DNA from: Pseudomonadales bacterium
GTDB taxonomy: Bacteria > Pseudomonadota > Gammaproteobacteria > Pseudomonadales > Azotimanducaceae
DNA length: 55,782 nt
NCBI GenBank assembly: GCA_017854255.1
Contig: JAFMIA010000015.1
Location: forward strand, 1-55,782
Reading direction: 5' to 3'
Position 1 is the first letter of the stretch, and each line of letters opens with the position of its first letter. The notes beneath the pieces were generated by a model. It was not told where the DNA came from. It did no database searches and worked only from the letters and a program-made list of their open reading frames with translations. Both the position numbers and the translations under genes were made by a program. Shown one piece after another: positions 1 to 7,598 of the stretch.

Positions 1-2
1 AA

Positions 3-233
3 TCTCAACTGACTGCGCGCGATTTGGCCTCTCGATTGGGGTTGTGCAAGAGCACGTTATCCACTGCGATCGAAGGCTTGGTGGCGTCGCAGCAGCAACT
101 ACATGTCCGCGTGGACCCCAACGATGACCGTATGAAACGATTATCGCTCGTACTGAATAACGAGAGTGTCCAGAGGCAGCAAGATCTCATTCGGACCTTC
201 TTACAACCTTTATTGGTCCATCCGGGTGTGTAA
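3..233 (+). CDS. MarR-family transcriptional regulator, C-terminal part (5' end outside window)
   Basis: The reading frame is open from the first bases and stops at TAA 231-233, giving about 76 residues. It contains a winged-helix core: LTARDLASRLGLCKST looks like the recognition helix, followed by a variable wing and VDPNDDRMKRLSL, which matches the MarR wing pattern (D-x-R-x-K/R-x-x-L-S-L). About half of a normal 140-150-residue MarR protein is present; the upstream half lies outside the window. MarR dimers usually bind near their own promoter and respond to small aromatic or lipophilic ligands. The target here is unknown. The stop codon directly abuts the left 46-bp direct repeat, so the C-terminal end could have been changed by the event that created the repeat. 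Confidence 0.6.
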   Translation, partial: SQLTARDLASRLGLCKSTLSTAIEGLVASQQQLHVRVDPNDDRMKRLSLVLNNESVQRQQDLIRTFLQPLLVHPGV

Positions 234-279
234 GCGGGTAGTAAGAATAATCACCCTTTTTCAACATTCAGAAAAGTAT
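234..279 (+). repeat. 46-bp direct repeat, left copy
   Basis: Positions 234-279 match 5556-5601 in the same orientation at 42 of 46 bases (differences at 238, 251, 258 and 261 of this copy). The core includes TAGTAAGAATAA and CAACATTCAGAAAAGTAT. It starts immediately after the MarR stop codon. I saw no third copy. Between this repeat and the tRNA relic (280-564) there is no convincing gene: minus-strand frames give only short, unrecognised peptides. Confidence 0.85.
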
Positions 280-564
280 TGTCATCTCCGGAAGTTACCC
301 GCAATCCCCTCTTTCCACGCTTTCCGTCACGAGCTGAATGATTTGGTCATCAGAAATTCGGCGATTTGTCTCTAGAATTCGAGTTTTGGCTGATCGCGAC
401 CGTCACCGATGCGCAGTCGATGGGCTGGAATTCAGAATAACGTTGTTTGTTGGCCCGTGCGCCAAGTGCAACAATTAGTAAAATCAGGGCTAAAAGACGA
501 ATCAGTAACGATACTGTGTCTAACTCGACACGATCGTGAATGCTTCGAAGTGAACTACAGCGTC

Positions 565-638
565 GCAGTATAATGATGGTTGTGCCCGCAACTTGACCAA
601 GGTACAGGCCGTCAGTTCGAACCTGATTTCCTGCTCCA
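565..638 (+). pseudogene. Decayed tRNA-Gly (GCC-type) relic
   Basis: A 74-base segment follows the backbone of gammaproteobacterial tRNA-Gly(GCC). The 3' side is well kept: a T-arm with stem GTCAG/CTGAT around a TTCGAAC loop, acceptor strand TTCCTGC, discriminator T and an encoded CCA at 636-638. CCAAGGT of the anticodon arm is also recognisable. The 5' side is eroded: GCAGTAT pairs only partly with the acceptor strand, the D-arm GCTC/GAGC stem is gone, and the anticodon loop carries an extra base. A poly-T terminator follows, as behind real tRNA genes. It could be a dead tRNA copy or the tRNA 3' end left at an old integration site. Confidence 0.6.
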
Positions 639-644
639 AACACC

Positions 645-675
645 GTTAAACCCCTGCTTGTCAGGTTTTTTTTTT
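645..675 (+). terminator. Rho-independent terminator after the tRNA relic
   Basis: A short stem CCTG/CAGG, flanked by AA/TT with a small bulge, is followed by ten T residues at 666-675. It sits a few bases after the tRNA-like CCA end, so it probably ended the former tRNA transcript. Confidence 0.55.
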
Positions 676-862
676 GACTCAATGGTCTCGCCAGCCCAAG
701 AACTCGCAGTCTAAGCAGTCTAAAGAATCCCCTGTTAGCGGCAAGGCAAGCTGGATCGCTTCATCTCGCAATCAGCTTGGTTTATGGTGGACCCTAAATT
801 CTGCTCGGACGCGCCTAGGAGCGCAAGGCTCCGAGACCCACACCAATCATGGGAGATCCCTA

Positions 863-1729
863 ATGAGTTTGCGAACCGGCAACTACTGTGGCTTTACAAT
901 CGCGGGGCACGAGCATGGTATCGTGACCATTGCCTTTAATCGCCCAGAATCGCTGAATGCCTCAACCGCGCCGATGAAGCGCGATCTCGTCGAAGCGCTT
1001 ACACAGATACAAATGGATGATTTGGTCCGAGTCGTAATCCTTACTGGCGAGGGCGATGCCTTCTGGGCGGGGGATAACCTTAAAGGCCCTGCGGGTGAGA
1101 AAAGCACAGAGGTCCCGCCCATTCACGGCGGACACCATCGTGAAATAGGCACCTATAATGGTCTGAGAACGATTTCTCAAAACGTTAACACGGCGCTGCG
1201 AAACCTCGACAAACTGACCATCGCTGCAATAAACGGGTTTGCAATCCAGACCGGGTTTTCAGCTGCGCTGTGCTGTGACTTTAGGATCGCAGCGAGGTCC
1301 GCCAAGCTCGGCAGCGCAACCCTTCGTTTTGGGCTATTGCCAGACGAAGGGGGTCAGTGGCTGCTTGTGCGACTGCTTGGGGCAGCCAGAGCGATGGAAT
1401 TCATGATGCGTCGGCGTATTGTCAGCGCACAGGAAGCTCTTGATCTTGGCTTGGTAACCGAAGTCGTTGAGGATGATGCGCTGGCGACCGCCGCCATGAG
1501 CCTGGCGGTAGAACTCGCCAACGGTCCACAAATCGCGATGAGAATGCTCAAGCGATCCACTTATTTGGCAACAGAGTTGACCTGGGAGCAAGCGCTGGAC
1601 GAAATTGCCTCAAAAACGGCGATCACGGACCATCACGAAGATGCCAAGGAAGGCGGCCGAGCATTTCTCGAAAAACGACAGCCTGTTTTTAACCAATGGC
1701 TCGATACGCTGGAGAACAAATCCGAGTAA
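863..1729 (+). CDS. Enoyl-CoA hydratase/isomerase (crotonase family)
   Basis: 288-residue crotonase-fold protein acting on CoA thioesters. Crotonase landmarks are in order: FNRPESLNA near residue 30, the oxyanion-hole region FWAGDNL near 72, AAINGFAIQTGFSAALCCD near 125, and GLLPDEGG near 155. The two catalytic glutamates of classical hydratases are missing: Ser replaces the first (before AALCCD) and Thr the second (GSATLRFG). The Asp of PDEGG matches the catalytic Asp of PaaG/isomerase-type members, so an isomerase or unusual hydratase is more likely than a standard beta-oxidation hydratase. The start was chosen at ATG 863 behind GGGAGA; the frame is open back to about 674, but that part has no family similarity. 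It lies alone inside the repeat-bounded block. Confidence 0.85.
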   Translation: MSLRTGNYCGFTIAGHEHGIVTIAFNRPESLNASTAPMKRDLVEALTQIQMDDLVRVVILTGEGDAFWAGDNLKGPAGEKSTEVPPIHGGHHREIGTYNGLRTISQNVNTALRNLDKLTIAAINGFAIQTGFSAALCCDFRIAARSAKLGSATLRFGLLPDEGGQWLLVRLLGAARAMEFMMRRRIVSAQEALDLGLVTEVVEDDALATAAMSLAVELANGPQIAMRMLKRSTYLATELTWEQALDEIASKTAITDHHEDAKEGGRAFLEKRQPVFNQWLDTLENKSE

Positions 1730-1824
1730 TGTTCAAACGCCATGCTGCCCACCGGCCAAATGTGGCCGAACCCGGGTTGTGAACTCACCCAAGAGCACAA
1801 GAACGACAGCCCCGCAGTCACACC

Positions 1825-2226
1825 TTAACTTACCGGCAGCTCTTCAAGCCCTTCATCAATCGCACACCAATCAGGGGCGTTGTTCCTTCGGTGATTGTGT
1901 GTCGGTTTGAAGTGCGACCCGCCGTCGAGGGCCATGCCATTGACGCTGGCGACGCCAGACTCAAGTTCAGCCCAGCACCGACTTCCGCAGTCACGACAGA
2001 AGTATCGCGTATTGGTCCGGCCCTGGTCGGACAATACAGCGTAATGTCCAGGTTCACCCCTGAGACGCACCAACTCCGTTACGGGTACGACGTACGCGTT
2101 GTAGCTGTTCGCCCCACTAATAACCTGACAATCAGCACAAAAGCACAAGGTCTGTACAAGCGGTTGTGCGGGCACTTCGAACTGCACGGCCTGACACAAA
2201 CAACTTCCTTGGATTCGATCGCCCAT
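1825..2226 (-). CDS. GFA-fold (glutathione-dependent formaldehyde-activating-like) zinc protein
   Basis: 133 residues with the conserved cysteine pattern of the GFA/CENP-V family: GSCLCQAVQFEV near the N-terminus, CFCADCQ near residue 40 and YFCRDCGSRCW near residue 85, which bind zinc in characterised members. The founding member was described as combining formaldehyde with glutathione, but most homologues have no proven reaction. The start is ATG 2226 with AAGAGGAGG upstream; GTG 2280 is a weaker alternative. It is convergent with the upstream enoyl-CoA hydratase (95-bp gap). No formaldehyde or glutathione pathway genes are adjacent, so the role stays open. Confidence 0.8.
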   Translation of the reverse strand: MGDRIQGSCLCQAVQFEVPAQPLVQTLCFCADCQVISGANSYNAYVVPVTELVRLRGEPGHYAVLSDQGRTNTRYFCRDCGSRCWAELESGVASVNGMALDGGSHFKPTHNHRRNNAPDWCAIDEGLEELPVS

Positions 2227-2352
2227 CAAACGCCTCCTCTTAATCACTTGTCCGACAAAAATCTTAAGGGTTGAGTGCACGTTCCTAGTACATCAGCGCT
2301 GTTCAGTCTCTAGCCCTGCTGTTGGCTTGGCACTGATAACCTCAACTCAGCT

Positions 2353-4584
2353 TTAGACGCTAAACCCGACGTCAGAGATCGGCATTTTGCGGACCCTCCG
2401 TCCCGTAGCTGCAAAAATCGCATTGGCAACCGCAGGCGCAAGTGGCGGCAGCGCTGGCTCACCCAAACCCGTTGGATCAAAATCGCTTTGGATAAAATGC
2501 ACATCAATCTCCGGCGCTTGACCGATACGAAGCACTGGATATTGATCGAGATTCGTTTGCTGAACTCGACCATTTTCCATAGTGATTTTTTGACCCGCCA
2601 TCGTACTGTAACCATCGATAATGGCGCCCTGCACCTGGGACATCGCCCCGCTCATATTGATAATTGGCCCTACATCGACCGCTGCCGTCACCTTATGTAA
2701 CGTAACACGATCATTCTGATCGACACTGACCTCTGCAATTTCTGCGACGTGGGCCGCATGACAAAAGTAAAAGGCAAACCCCAAGCCTTGGCCCTTTGGC
2801 ATGGGTCGTCCCCATTGCGCTTTCTTTGCAACTGTATTGATCACGTCAATAGCTCGCCCTGTGTTCAGCGCTCTGACGTCATCCGGGGTTATCCAGCGGC
2901 GTTCTCCCATCAGCTCAAGCATCAGCTCAATTGGGTCTCGGCCCGCGAGAGTGGCGAGCTCATCAAAAAAACTTTGCGACGCAAAGGCATGGGTATTCGA
3001 ATACGGCGCGCGCCAAGGGCCTACCGGGGTATCCATCTGGCGCGTGGTCAGCGAAGCCCGAATATTTTTCATGGTTGAAAACGGGAAGGCCGACGCCCAA
3101 GGACCGGTAAAACGGGAAGGTTTACCTCCGGGGGCCACGCCAATGACGTGCTCTTCGATGGCCACCACGCTACCATCAACATCCACAGCACCCTTTAGAC
3201 GAGTAAACCCACCCTCTCGCAGAAAGTCATAGCGAACGCTGTCTTCTCGGTTCCAGGTGAGCTTGACCGGCCGGCCCGCGCGCTGGGAAAGCTCAACCGC
3301 TTCGATGACATATTCTTGGCTCGTACGTCGCCCAAAACTGCCGCCCATTCGCTTCATATGGATACTGACTTGATCTTGATCGAGTCCATATCGAGACTTC
3401 GCCATTTCCTGAACTCTTGGACCACTCTGGGTTGGTATCCAGAGCTCAAGATGATCGCGTCCATTCTCATCTTTACGAAAATCAGCGGTGCAGTTCATTG
3501 GCTCCAAACACAGGTGACTGACATAGGGATACTCATAGAGCTGACTCAAGACTCTGTGACCTGGATCCGTAAATGCAGCATCCACATCGCCCACGTCTAC
3601 CACCACTTTCTCGCCCGTTTGATCCTGGGCTTCGGCGAACGCAACGAAGGCCTGCCAGCTGTCCTTTGAGGCCTTTGTTTCGTCCCATTTAACGTCAAGA
3701 ATTTCCCGAGCCTTAAACACCGACCAGGTATCAGTGCCGACAATTCCAACACCGTCCATCAGTTCTCGCACATTACCGTTACCTTTAATGGACCAAGCAT
3801 CAATGATGCCCGGGGCGCTCTTAATGTCATCGATGTTGGCTGAGACCAACTCTCCTCCAACCGCCGGACACTTCACGTAACAGCCATACAGCATGTTTGG
3901 CACTTTCGTATCAATGCCAAAATCACCGACACCTGTAACGATCTCAAGAGAATCGACTTGACTGATGGATTGCCCAAGTATTTTGTAATCTTCCCGATCT
4001 TTAAAAACCAACGTCTCTTTACTGGGGACCGGTTGTCTGTGCGCTAGCGCCGCCAACTCTCCAAAAGACCGCACCTGACCGGTCGGCACGTGAGTGACTT
4101 GGCTGCCCTCGGCTTTAAGCTCAGACCTTGGCACCTCAAGCGCAACGGCCGCCGCTGCGATGAACATATCTCTTGCTGTTGCACCCATCTCTCGCATGAG
4201 ATTCCAGTTGAGGTAGAGCGTATAAGAGCCCCCGGTAGACTGACGGCCATACAGCTCTGTATTGACCTCAGGGGCCTGAATGACTTCAACATCATCCCAA
4301 TTCGCCCCCATCTCCTCTGCCACTATCATGGGCAAAGAGGTCTTAATGCCTTGACCCATTTCTGGACTTCCGGAGTAGATGATGATCTTGCCGTCACCGC
4401 GAACTTGAACGTAGGCGTTGAGCTCAGCAGACCCTACCAGCGTTGGGGATTCTTCACCGAAACTGGGAAACGATGCGGCCAGCAAAAGGCCACCCCCCGC
4501 AGCACCAGATAGCTTTAAAAATCCTCTTCGGGACAGCTGCCCACCCAAACTTTGAATTTCGATCAAAATGTCGTTGTGCTTCAT
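2353..4584 (-). CDS. Molybdopterin-dependent aldehyde/isoquinoline-type oxidoreductase, large subunit
   Basis: 743-residue catalytic subunit of the xanthine dehydrogenase superfamily, closest in layout to IorB-type proteins. It begins with a twin-arginine signal (SRRGFLK at about 18-24, then a glycine/alanine-rich hydrophobic stretch), so the folded enzyme is probably exported by Tat with its partner. Family motifs include [41 protein letters not shown] and, near the end, [15 protein letters not shown], in the region that holds the conserved active-site Glu. These enzymes hydroxylate N-heterocycles or oxidise aldehydes and pass electrons through the 2Fe-2S subunit. The start overlaps the stop of the small-subunit gene (ATGA), indicating translational coupling. 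No cofactor-insertion XdhC gene is adjacent. Confidence 0.9.
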   Translation of the reverse strand: MKHNDILIEIQSLGGQLSRRGFLKLSGAAGGGLLLAASFPSFGEESPTLVGSAELNAYVQVRGDGKIIIYSGSPEMGQGIKTSLPMIVAEEMGANWDDVEVIQAPEVNTELYGRQSTGGSYTLYLNWNLMREMGATARDMFIAAAAVALEVPRSELKAEGSQVTHVPTGQVRSFGELAALAHRQPVPSKETLVFKDREDYKILGQSISQVDSLEIVTGVGDFGIDTKVPNMLYGCYVKCPAVGGELVSANIDDIKSAPGIIDAWSIKGNGNVRELMDGVGIVGTDTWSVFKAREILDVKWDETKASKDSWQAFVAFAEAQDQTGEKVVVDVGDVDAAFTDPGHRVLSQLYEYPYVSHLCLEPMNCTADFRKDENGRDHLELWIPTQSGPRVQEMAKSRYGLDQDQVSIHMKRMGGSFGRRTSQEYVIEAVELSQRAGRPVKLTWNREDSVRYDFLREGGFTRLKGAVDVDGSVVAIEEHVIGVAPGGKPSRFTGPWASAFPFSTMKNIRASLTTRQMDTPVGPWRAPYSNTHAFASQSFFDELATLAGRDPIELMLELMGERRWITPDDVRALNTGRAIDVINTVAKKAQWGRPMPKGQGLGFAFYFCHAAHVAEIAEVSVDQNDRVTLHKVTAAVDVGPIINMSGAMSQVQGAIIDGYSTMAGQKITMENGRVQQTNLDQYPVLRIGQAPEIDVHFIQSDFDPTGLGEPALPPLAPAVANAIFAATGRRVRKMPISDVGFSV

Positions 4585-5060
4585 GCTTTATCTCCCGCAT
4601 TGTAATAGGCGGCAGCCGCATGGACAGCTTCACGAATTCGGATATATGTTCCGCAGCGACAGTAATTTCCTGACATCGCTTGATCAATGTCTTCATCACT
4701 GGGCGAGGGGTTCACGTTCAGCAGCGCAGTCGCCGACATAATCTGACCCGCTTGGCAGTAACCACACTGGGCAACATCTGTTTCGATCCAAACCTTTTGA
4801 ACCGCACTGAGCTGACCACCATCCGCAAGGCCCTCGATTGTCGTGACCGATGCGCCTGCCGCGGCTGACAACGGCAAGAGACAACTACGCGTTGGCGCAC
4901 CATTCACATGAACCGTACAGGCGCCACACTGACCAATTCCGCAGCCATACTTGGTCCCTGTCAGGCCTTGTAAATCCCGCAGGGCCCACAGCAACGGCAT
5001 ATCAGCTGCCGCCTCAATCACAGCAGCTTCCCCGTTTATCATCAACTCATACTTCGCCAT
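4581..5060 (-). CDS. 2Fe-2S subunit of molybdenum hydroxylase (IorA/CoxS type)
   Basis: 159 residues with both iron-sulfur sites of the family: the plant-ferredoxin-like site [17 protein letters not shown] with the distal RSCLLP, and the C-terminal four-helix site QCGYCQAGQ plus [15 protein letters not shown]. It carries electrons from the molybdenum subunit encoded directly downstream. ATG 5060 (MAKYEL) was chosen because GGAGGG lies about 9 bases upstream; ATG 5069 sits right against that GGAGGG and is too close. As in other Ior systems it has no signal and is probably exported piggy-back with the Tat-tagged large subunit. The leader has a 14-bp tandem duplication and an 18-bp palindrome that may control it. 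Confidence 0.9.
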   Translation of the reverse strand: MAKYELMINGEAAVIEAAADMPLLWALRDLQGLTGTKYGCGIGQCGACTVHVNGAPTRSCLLPLSAAAGASVTTIEGLADGGQLSAVQKVWIETDVAQCGYCQAGQIMSATALLNVNPSPSDEDIDQAMSGNYCRCGTYIRIREAVHAAAAYYNAGDKA

Positions 5061-5080
5061 ACCCCTCATCCCTCCGATAA

Positions 5081-5108
5081 AACCTTTCTATGAAAACCTT
5101 TCTATGAA
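5081..5108. repeat. 14-bp tandem duplication in the leader of the Mo-hydroxylase operon
   Basis: AACCTTTCTATGAA occurs twice head to tail (5081-5094 and 5095-5108). On the minus strand each unit carries AGAAAGG, just upstream of the ribosome site of the 2Fe-2S subunit gene. It may be a simple slippage duplication. Confidence 0.8.
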
Positions 5109-5119
5109 AACCGTTTTGC

Positions 5120-5137
5120 TGAAACAATTTTGTTTCA
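5120..5137. promoter_or_regulatory. Perfect 18-bp palindrome, candidate operator of the Mo-hydroxylase operon
   Basis: TGAAACAATTTTGTTTCA has two perfect 8-bp arms around a 2-bp centre. It lies 60 bp upstream of the 2Fe-2S subunit start, where a TetR/AcrR- or MarR-type dimer would be expected to bind. No regulator gene is adjacent except the truncated MarR gene at the window start, so the binding partner is unknown. In the rest of 5138-5397 I see no gene. Confidence 0.45.
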
Positions 5138-5397
5138 AATTTTGTTACTGGCAACTGACAAAAAAGCAGGTTGTTGCGACATCACGGCGATTTAATCCGT
5201 AGACGCTGAACTTAGTTTCAGTTACCCGGTTTCCAATCCCAGCACCGATATGGGACCCAGAAAATACCTGACAACATCGCCGATCGCGTGCCTCACGATG
5301 AAGCATCGTGACGTTTTTAAGTGGCTCGCAGCCCCCTCTAACGCCCAACAGAAGGCCTAAAAATCGACGTTCTCCCCTCCGCAGAAATAACAATGCT

Positions 5398-5532
5398 TCA
5401 GATCAAAAAGCCTAAGACAATAAAAAGGATGCTGTCCGCGACAGTACTGAGTAACGAGGGTGTACGCAAGGTCGGCGATGACACACCGAGCCAGACCCCC
5501 GAGATCAAAACGAACAAGAATCCAAGCGCCAT
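5398..5532 (-). CDS. Possible small membrane protein (44 aa), unrecognised
   Basis: ATG 5532 to TGA 5398 encodes 44 residues with two hydrophobic stretches (MALGFLFVLISGVWLGV and STVADSILFIVLGFLI) separated by a short polar loop. The frame remains plausible for ten codons upstream (YNDLQKL) and then meets a stop at the edge of the right 46-bp repeat, so this may be the tail of a larger, truncated membrane protein. No clear ribosome site is visible. It may also be non-coding. Confidence 0.3.
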   Translation of the reverse strand: MALGFLFVLISGVWLGVSSPTLRTPSLLSTVADSILFIVLGFLI

Positions 5533-5555
5533 GAGCTTTTGAAGATCGTTATACC

Positions 5556-5601
5556 GCGGTTAGTAAGAATAAACACCCTGTTACAACATTCAGAAAAGTA
5601 T
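5556..5601 (+). repeat. 46-bp direct repeat, right copy
   Basis: Second copy of the element at 234-279, same orientation, 42/46 identical. It separates a minus-strand membrane peptide that stops at its left edge from a plus-strand RDD fragment that begins at its right edge, so it marks a junction between broken coding sequences. Confidence 0.85.
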
Positions 5602-5603
5602 GA

Positions 5604-5798
5604 CTAAAAGTGCAGGTGGTGGATGCCGAAAGTGGGAATGCGATGACCAACGGGCAAGCCGTTGGTCGATATTTTGCGTACCTTGCATCGTCGTTACCGC
5701 TGGGTCTTGGCTTTGTTTGGATCGTGTTTGATTCAAAAAAGGGGGGTTGGCACGACATCATTTGCCGAACCGTGGTGATTAAACGCGAAGCGGGGTGA
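5604..5798 (+). pseudogene. RDD-family membrane protein, C-terminal remnant
   Basis: After a TGA at the repeat edge, the frame reads about 64 residues containing VVDAESGNAMTNGQAVGRY, SSLPLGLGFVWIVFD and KKGGWHDIICRTVVI. These match the last part of RDD-family proteins (order: VVD...G...GQA..RY, SSLPLGLGF.W..FD, K.GWHD....T.VV). A full RDD protein has about 150 residues and starts with the Arg-Asp-Asp helix; that half is missing. A GTG at 5610 could initiate but has no good ribosome site. The head was probably lost by the recombination that placed the repeat here. Confidence 0.65.
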
Positions 5799-5915
5799 CG
5801 GCTCCGTTTTAAAACGTACAGAGGGTCAGACTGACACAGCGAGACTCAAATGAATCAGTGATGCCGCATGTGGCCCGCTTGTGGGAGAATGGGGTTTGAT
5901 TAATGAGGAGTCGAT

Positions 5916-7598
5916 ATGCTGAAACAGCAAAAACCCTTTATTGCGCTCGTTCTGGCCTGTTTCGTGAGCGCAGGTCGTGCTGATACCTTGTACGAAGGCG
6001 CGCTGATTTATTCGATGGACGCGCGCGCGCCGCACCCCAGTGGGCTATGCGTTGGATCCAATGGCCGCTTAATCGATCTTGAGGCTTGTCAGCCGGATGA
6101 AACCGTTAACTTAGCCGGCCAGGTTGTCATTCCAGGACTGATTGAAGGCCACGGCCATCTCATGGGGTATGGTCAGTCGCTGCTCAATTTAAACCTGGCG
6201 ACGGCGAAAAATCTGACCGAATTGGTTGATCAGGTATCGGCTGCCGTGGATCAAGCGGCGCCCGGGGAGTGGATCCTGGGACGCGGCTGGCACCAAAGTA
6301 AATGGTCGCCCCAGCCTGCAATGATCAAGGGTTTTCAATCCAATGATTCGCTCAACGCGGTCTCACCAGATAATCCCGTTTTTCTAAAGCACGCCAGCGG
6401 TCATGCCGCATTTGTGAACGATCGTGCTTTAGCCCTTGCGGGGATTACCGCGGACACCCTCGTCGGTGGTGATGGTGAAATCATTCTCGACGACAAAGGT
6501 CAACCCACTGGGGTCTTGAACGAACGGGCCCAGCGGTTGGTGTCAAAATTCATCCCAACACTGAGTCTTGCTCAGCGCCAGCGGGCGCTGCAGTTGGCGC
6601 TAGCGAGTTTAGCGAGTCTCGGGATCACCAGCTTTCAAGATGCTGGCGCAACCCAAGCCGATATCAATCTGTATCAAGAATTTTTGTCGGCCAAACAGCT
6701 AACAAGCCGCGTGTACGTCATGATTAATGGCTCGGACCCCGAGCTGCTTGCGAGCTGGATGCAACGAGGCCCGTTGATCGATGTCGATCAGCGCATGTTG
6801 ACCGTGCGCAGTATCAAGTTGGTGGCAGATGGGGCATTAGGTTCTAGAGGCGCGTGGCTGCTCGAGCCCTATAGCGATCGCGCGGGTCATAACGGCTTGC
6901 CCACAATGCCGGTGAGCGAGATGCAAGATATCAGTCATTTGGCGTATCGAAACGGCTTTCAAATTGCGATCCATGCCATTGGCGATCGCGCCAATCGAGA
7001 GGTGCTGGATATTTTTGACGCCTTATTTGACGGCCGTGATCGAGGCGTCCGGTTTCGGGTTGAGCATGCCCAGCACATTCATCCAAGCGATATTGGCCGG
7101 TTTGCTCGTTTGGGCGTCATTCCGTCCGTTCAGGGGATTCATATGAGCTCTGACCGACCTTGGGCAATCGATCGCTTAGGGGCGGCGCGGGTTGAATCTG
7201 GCGCCTACATGTGGCGGAGCTTGATCGACTCTGGGGCGGTTTTGGTGAATGGGACCGATGTGCCTGTTGAACCGGCGGACCCCTTTGCCTCCTTCTATGC
7301 TTTGGTGACCCGAAAAACCTTGCAGGGCACGCCGGAAGGCGGCTTTGAACCGCAGCAAAAGATCACGCGGGTTGAGGCCTTGCAAGCAGATACGTTAAAC
7401 CCCGCTTTTGGCGCTTTTGAGGAAAGTTTTAAAGGCCGTCTTGCGCCGGGCATGGTGGCGGATTTTGTGGTTCTGGATCGCGATATTATGACGATTCCTG
7501 CAGCTGAAATTCTTCAAACCAAAGTCCTGCAAACGGTTATGAATGGCCAAGTGGTCTACACCCGGCCGGATGGCCTGATTGCTGATAAGGAGCGCTAG
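5916..7598 (+). CDS. Exported amidohydrolase, YtcJ-like (Amidohydro_3)
   Basis: 560 residues. It starts at ATG 5916 behind ATGAGGAG and has a short signal peptide ending near VSAGRA. Metal-dependent hydrolase landmarks: GLIEGHGHLMGYG (HxH metal ligands) near residue 75, AIHAIGDRANREVLD near 350, RVEHAQH near 380, NGTDVPVEPADPF near 445, and a C-terminal GMVADFVVLDRD of the composite beta-sandwich. Members of this group cleave amide or related C-N bonds of small molecules; substrates vary widely and cannot be predicted here. The stop overlaps the GTG start of ppnN by one base, so the two are cotranscribed, possibly only by position. Confidence 0.85.
   Translation: MLKQQKPFIALVLACFVSAGRADTLYEGALIYSMDARAPHPSGLCVGSNGRLIDLEACQPDETVNLAGQVVIPGLIEGHGHLMGYGQSLLNLNLATAKNLTELVDQVSAAVDQAAPGEWILGRGWHQSKWSPQPAMIKGFQSNDSLNAVSPDNPVFLKHASGHAAFVNDRALALAGITADTLVGGDGEIILDDKGQPTGVLNERAQRLVSKFIPTLSLAQRQRALQLALASLASLGITSFQDAGATQADINLYQEFLSAKQLTSRVYVMINGSDPELLASWMQRGPLIDVDQRMLTVRSIKLVADGALGSRGAWLLEPYSDRAGHNGLPTMPVSEMQDISHLAYRNGFQIAIHAIGDRANREVLDIFDALFDGRDRGVRFRVEHAQHIHPSDIGRFARLGVIPSVQGIHMSSDRPWAIDRLGAARVESGAYMWRSLIDSGAVLVNGTDVPVEPADPFASFYALVTRKTLQGTPEGGFEPQQKITRVEALQADTLNPAFGAFEESFKGRLAPGMVADFVVLDRDIMTIPAAEILQTKVLQTVMNGQVVYTRPDGLIADKER

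Noticed and set aside
350-682. Minus-strand open frame of 110 codons with a hydrophobic stretch, overlapping the tRNA relic
   Set aside because: No ribosome site, no family similarity, and half of it is antisense to the recognisable tRNA-like sequence and its terminator.
674-862. N-terminal extension of the enoyl-CoA hydratase frame
   Set aside because: Low-complexity Ser/Gln-rich residues unlike any crotonase; ATG 863 has a proper ribosome site and gives the usual length.
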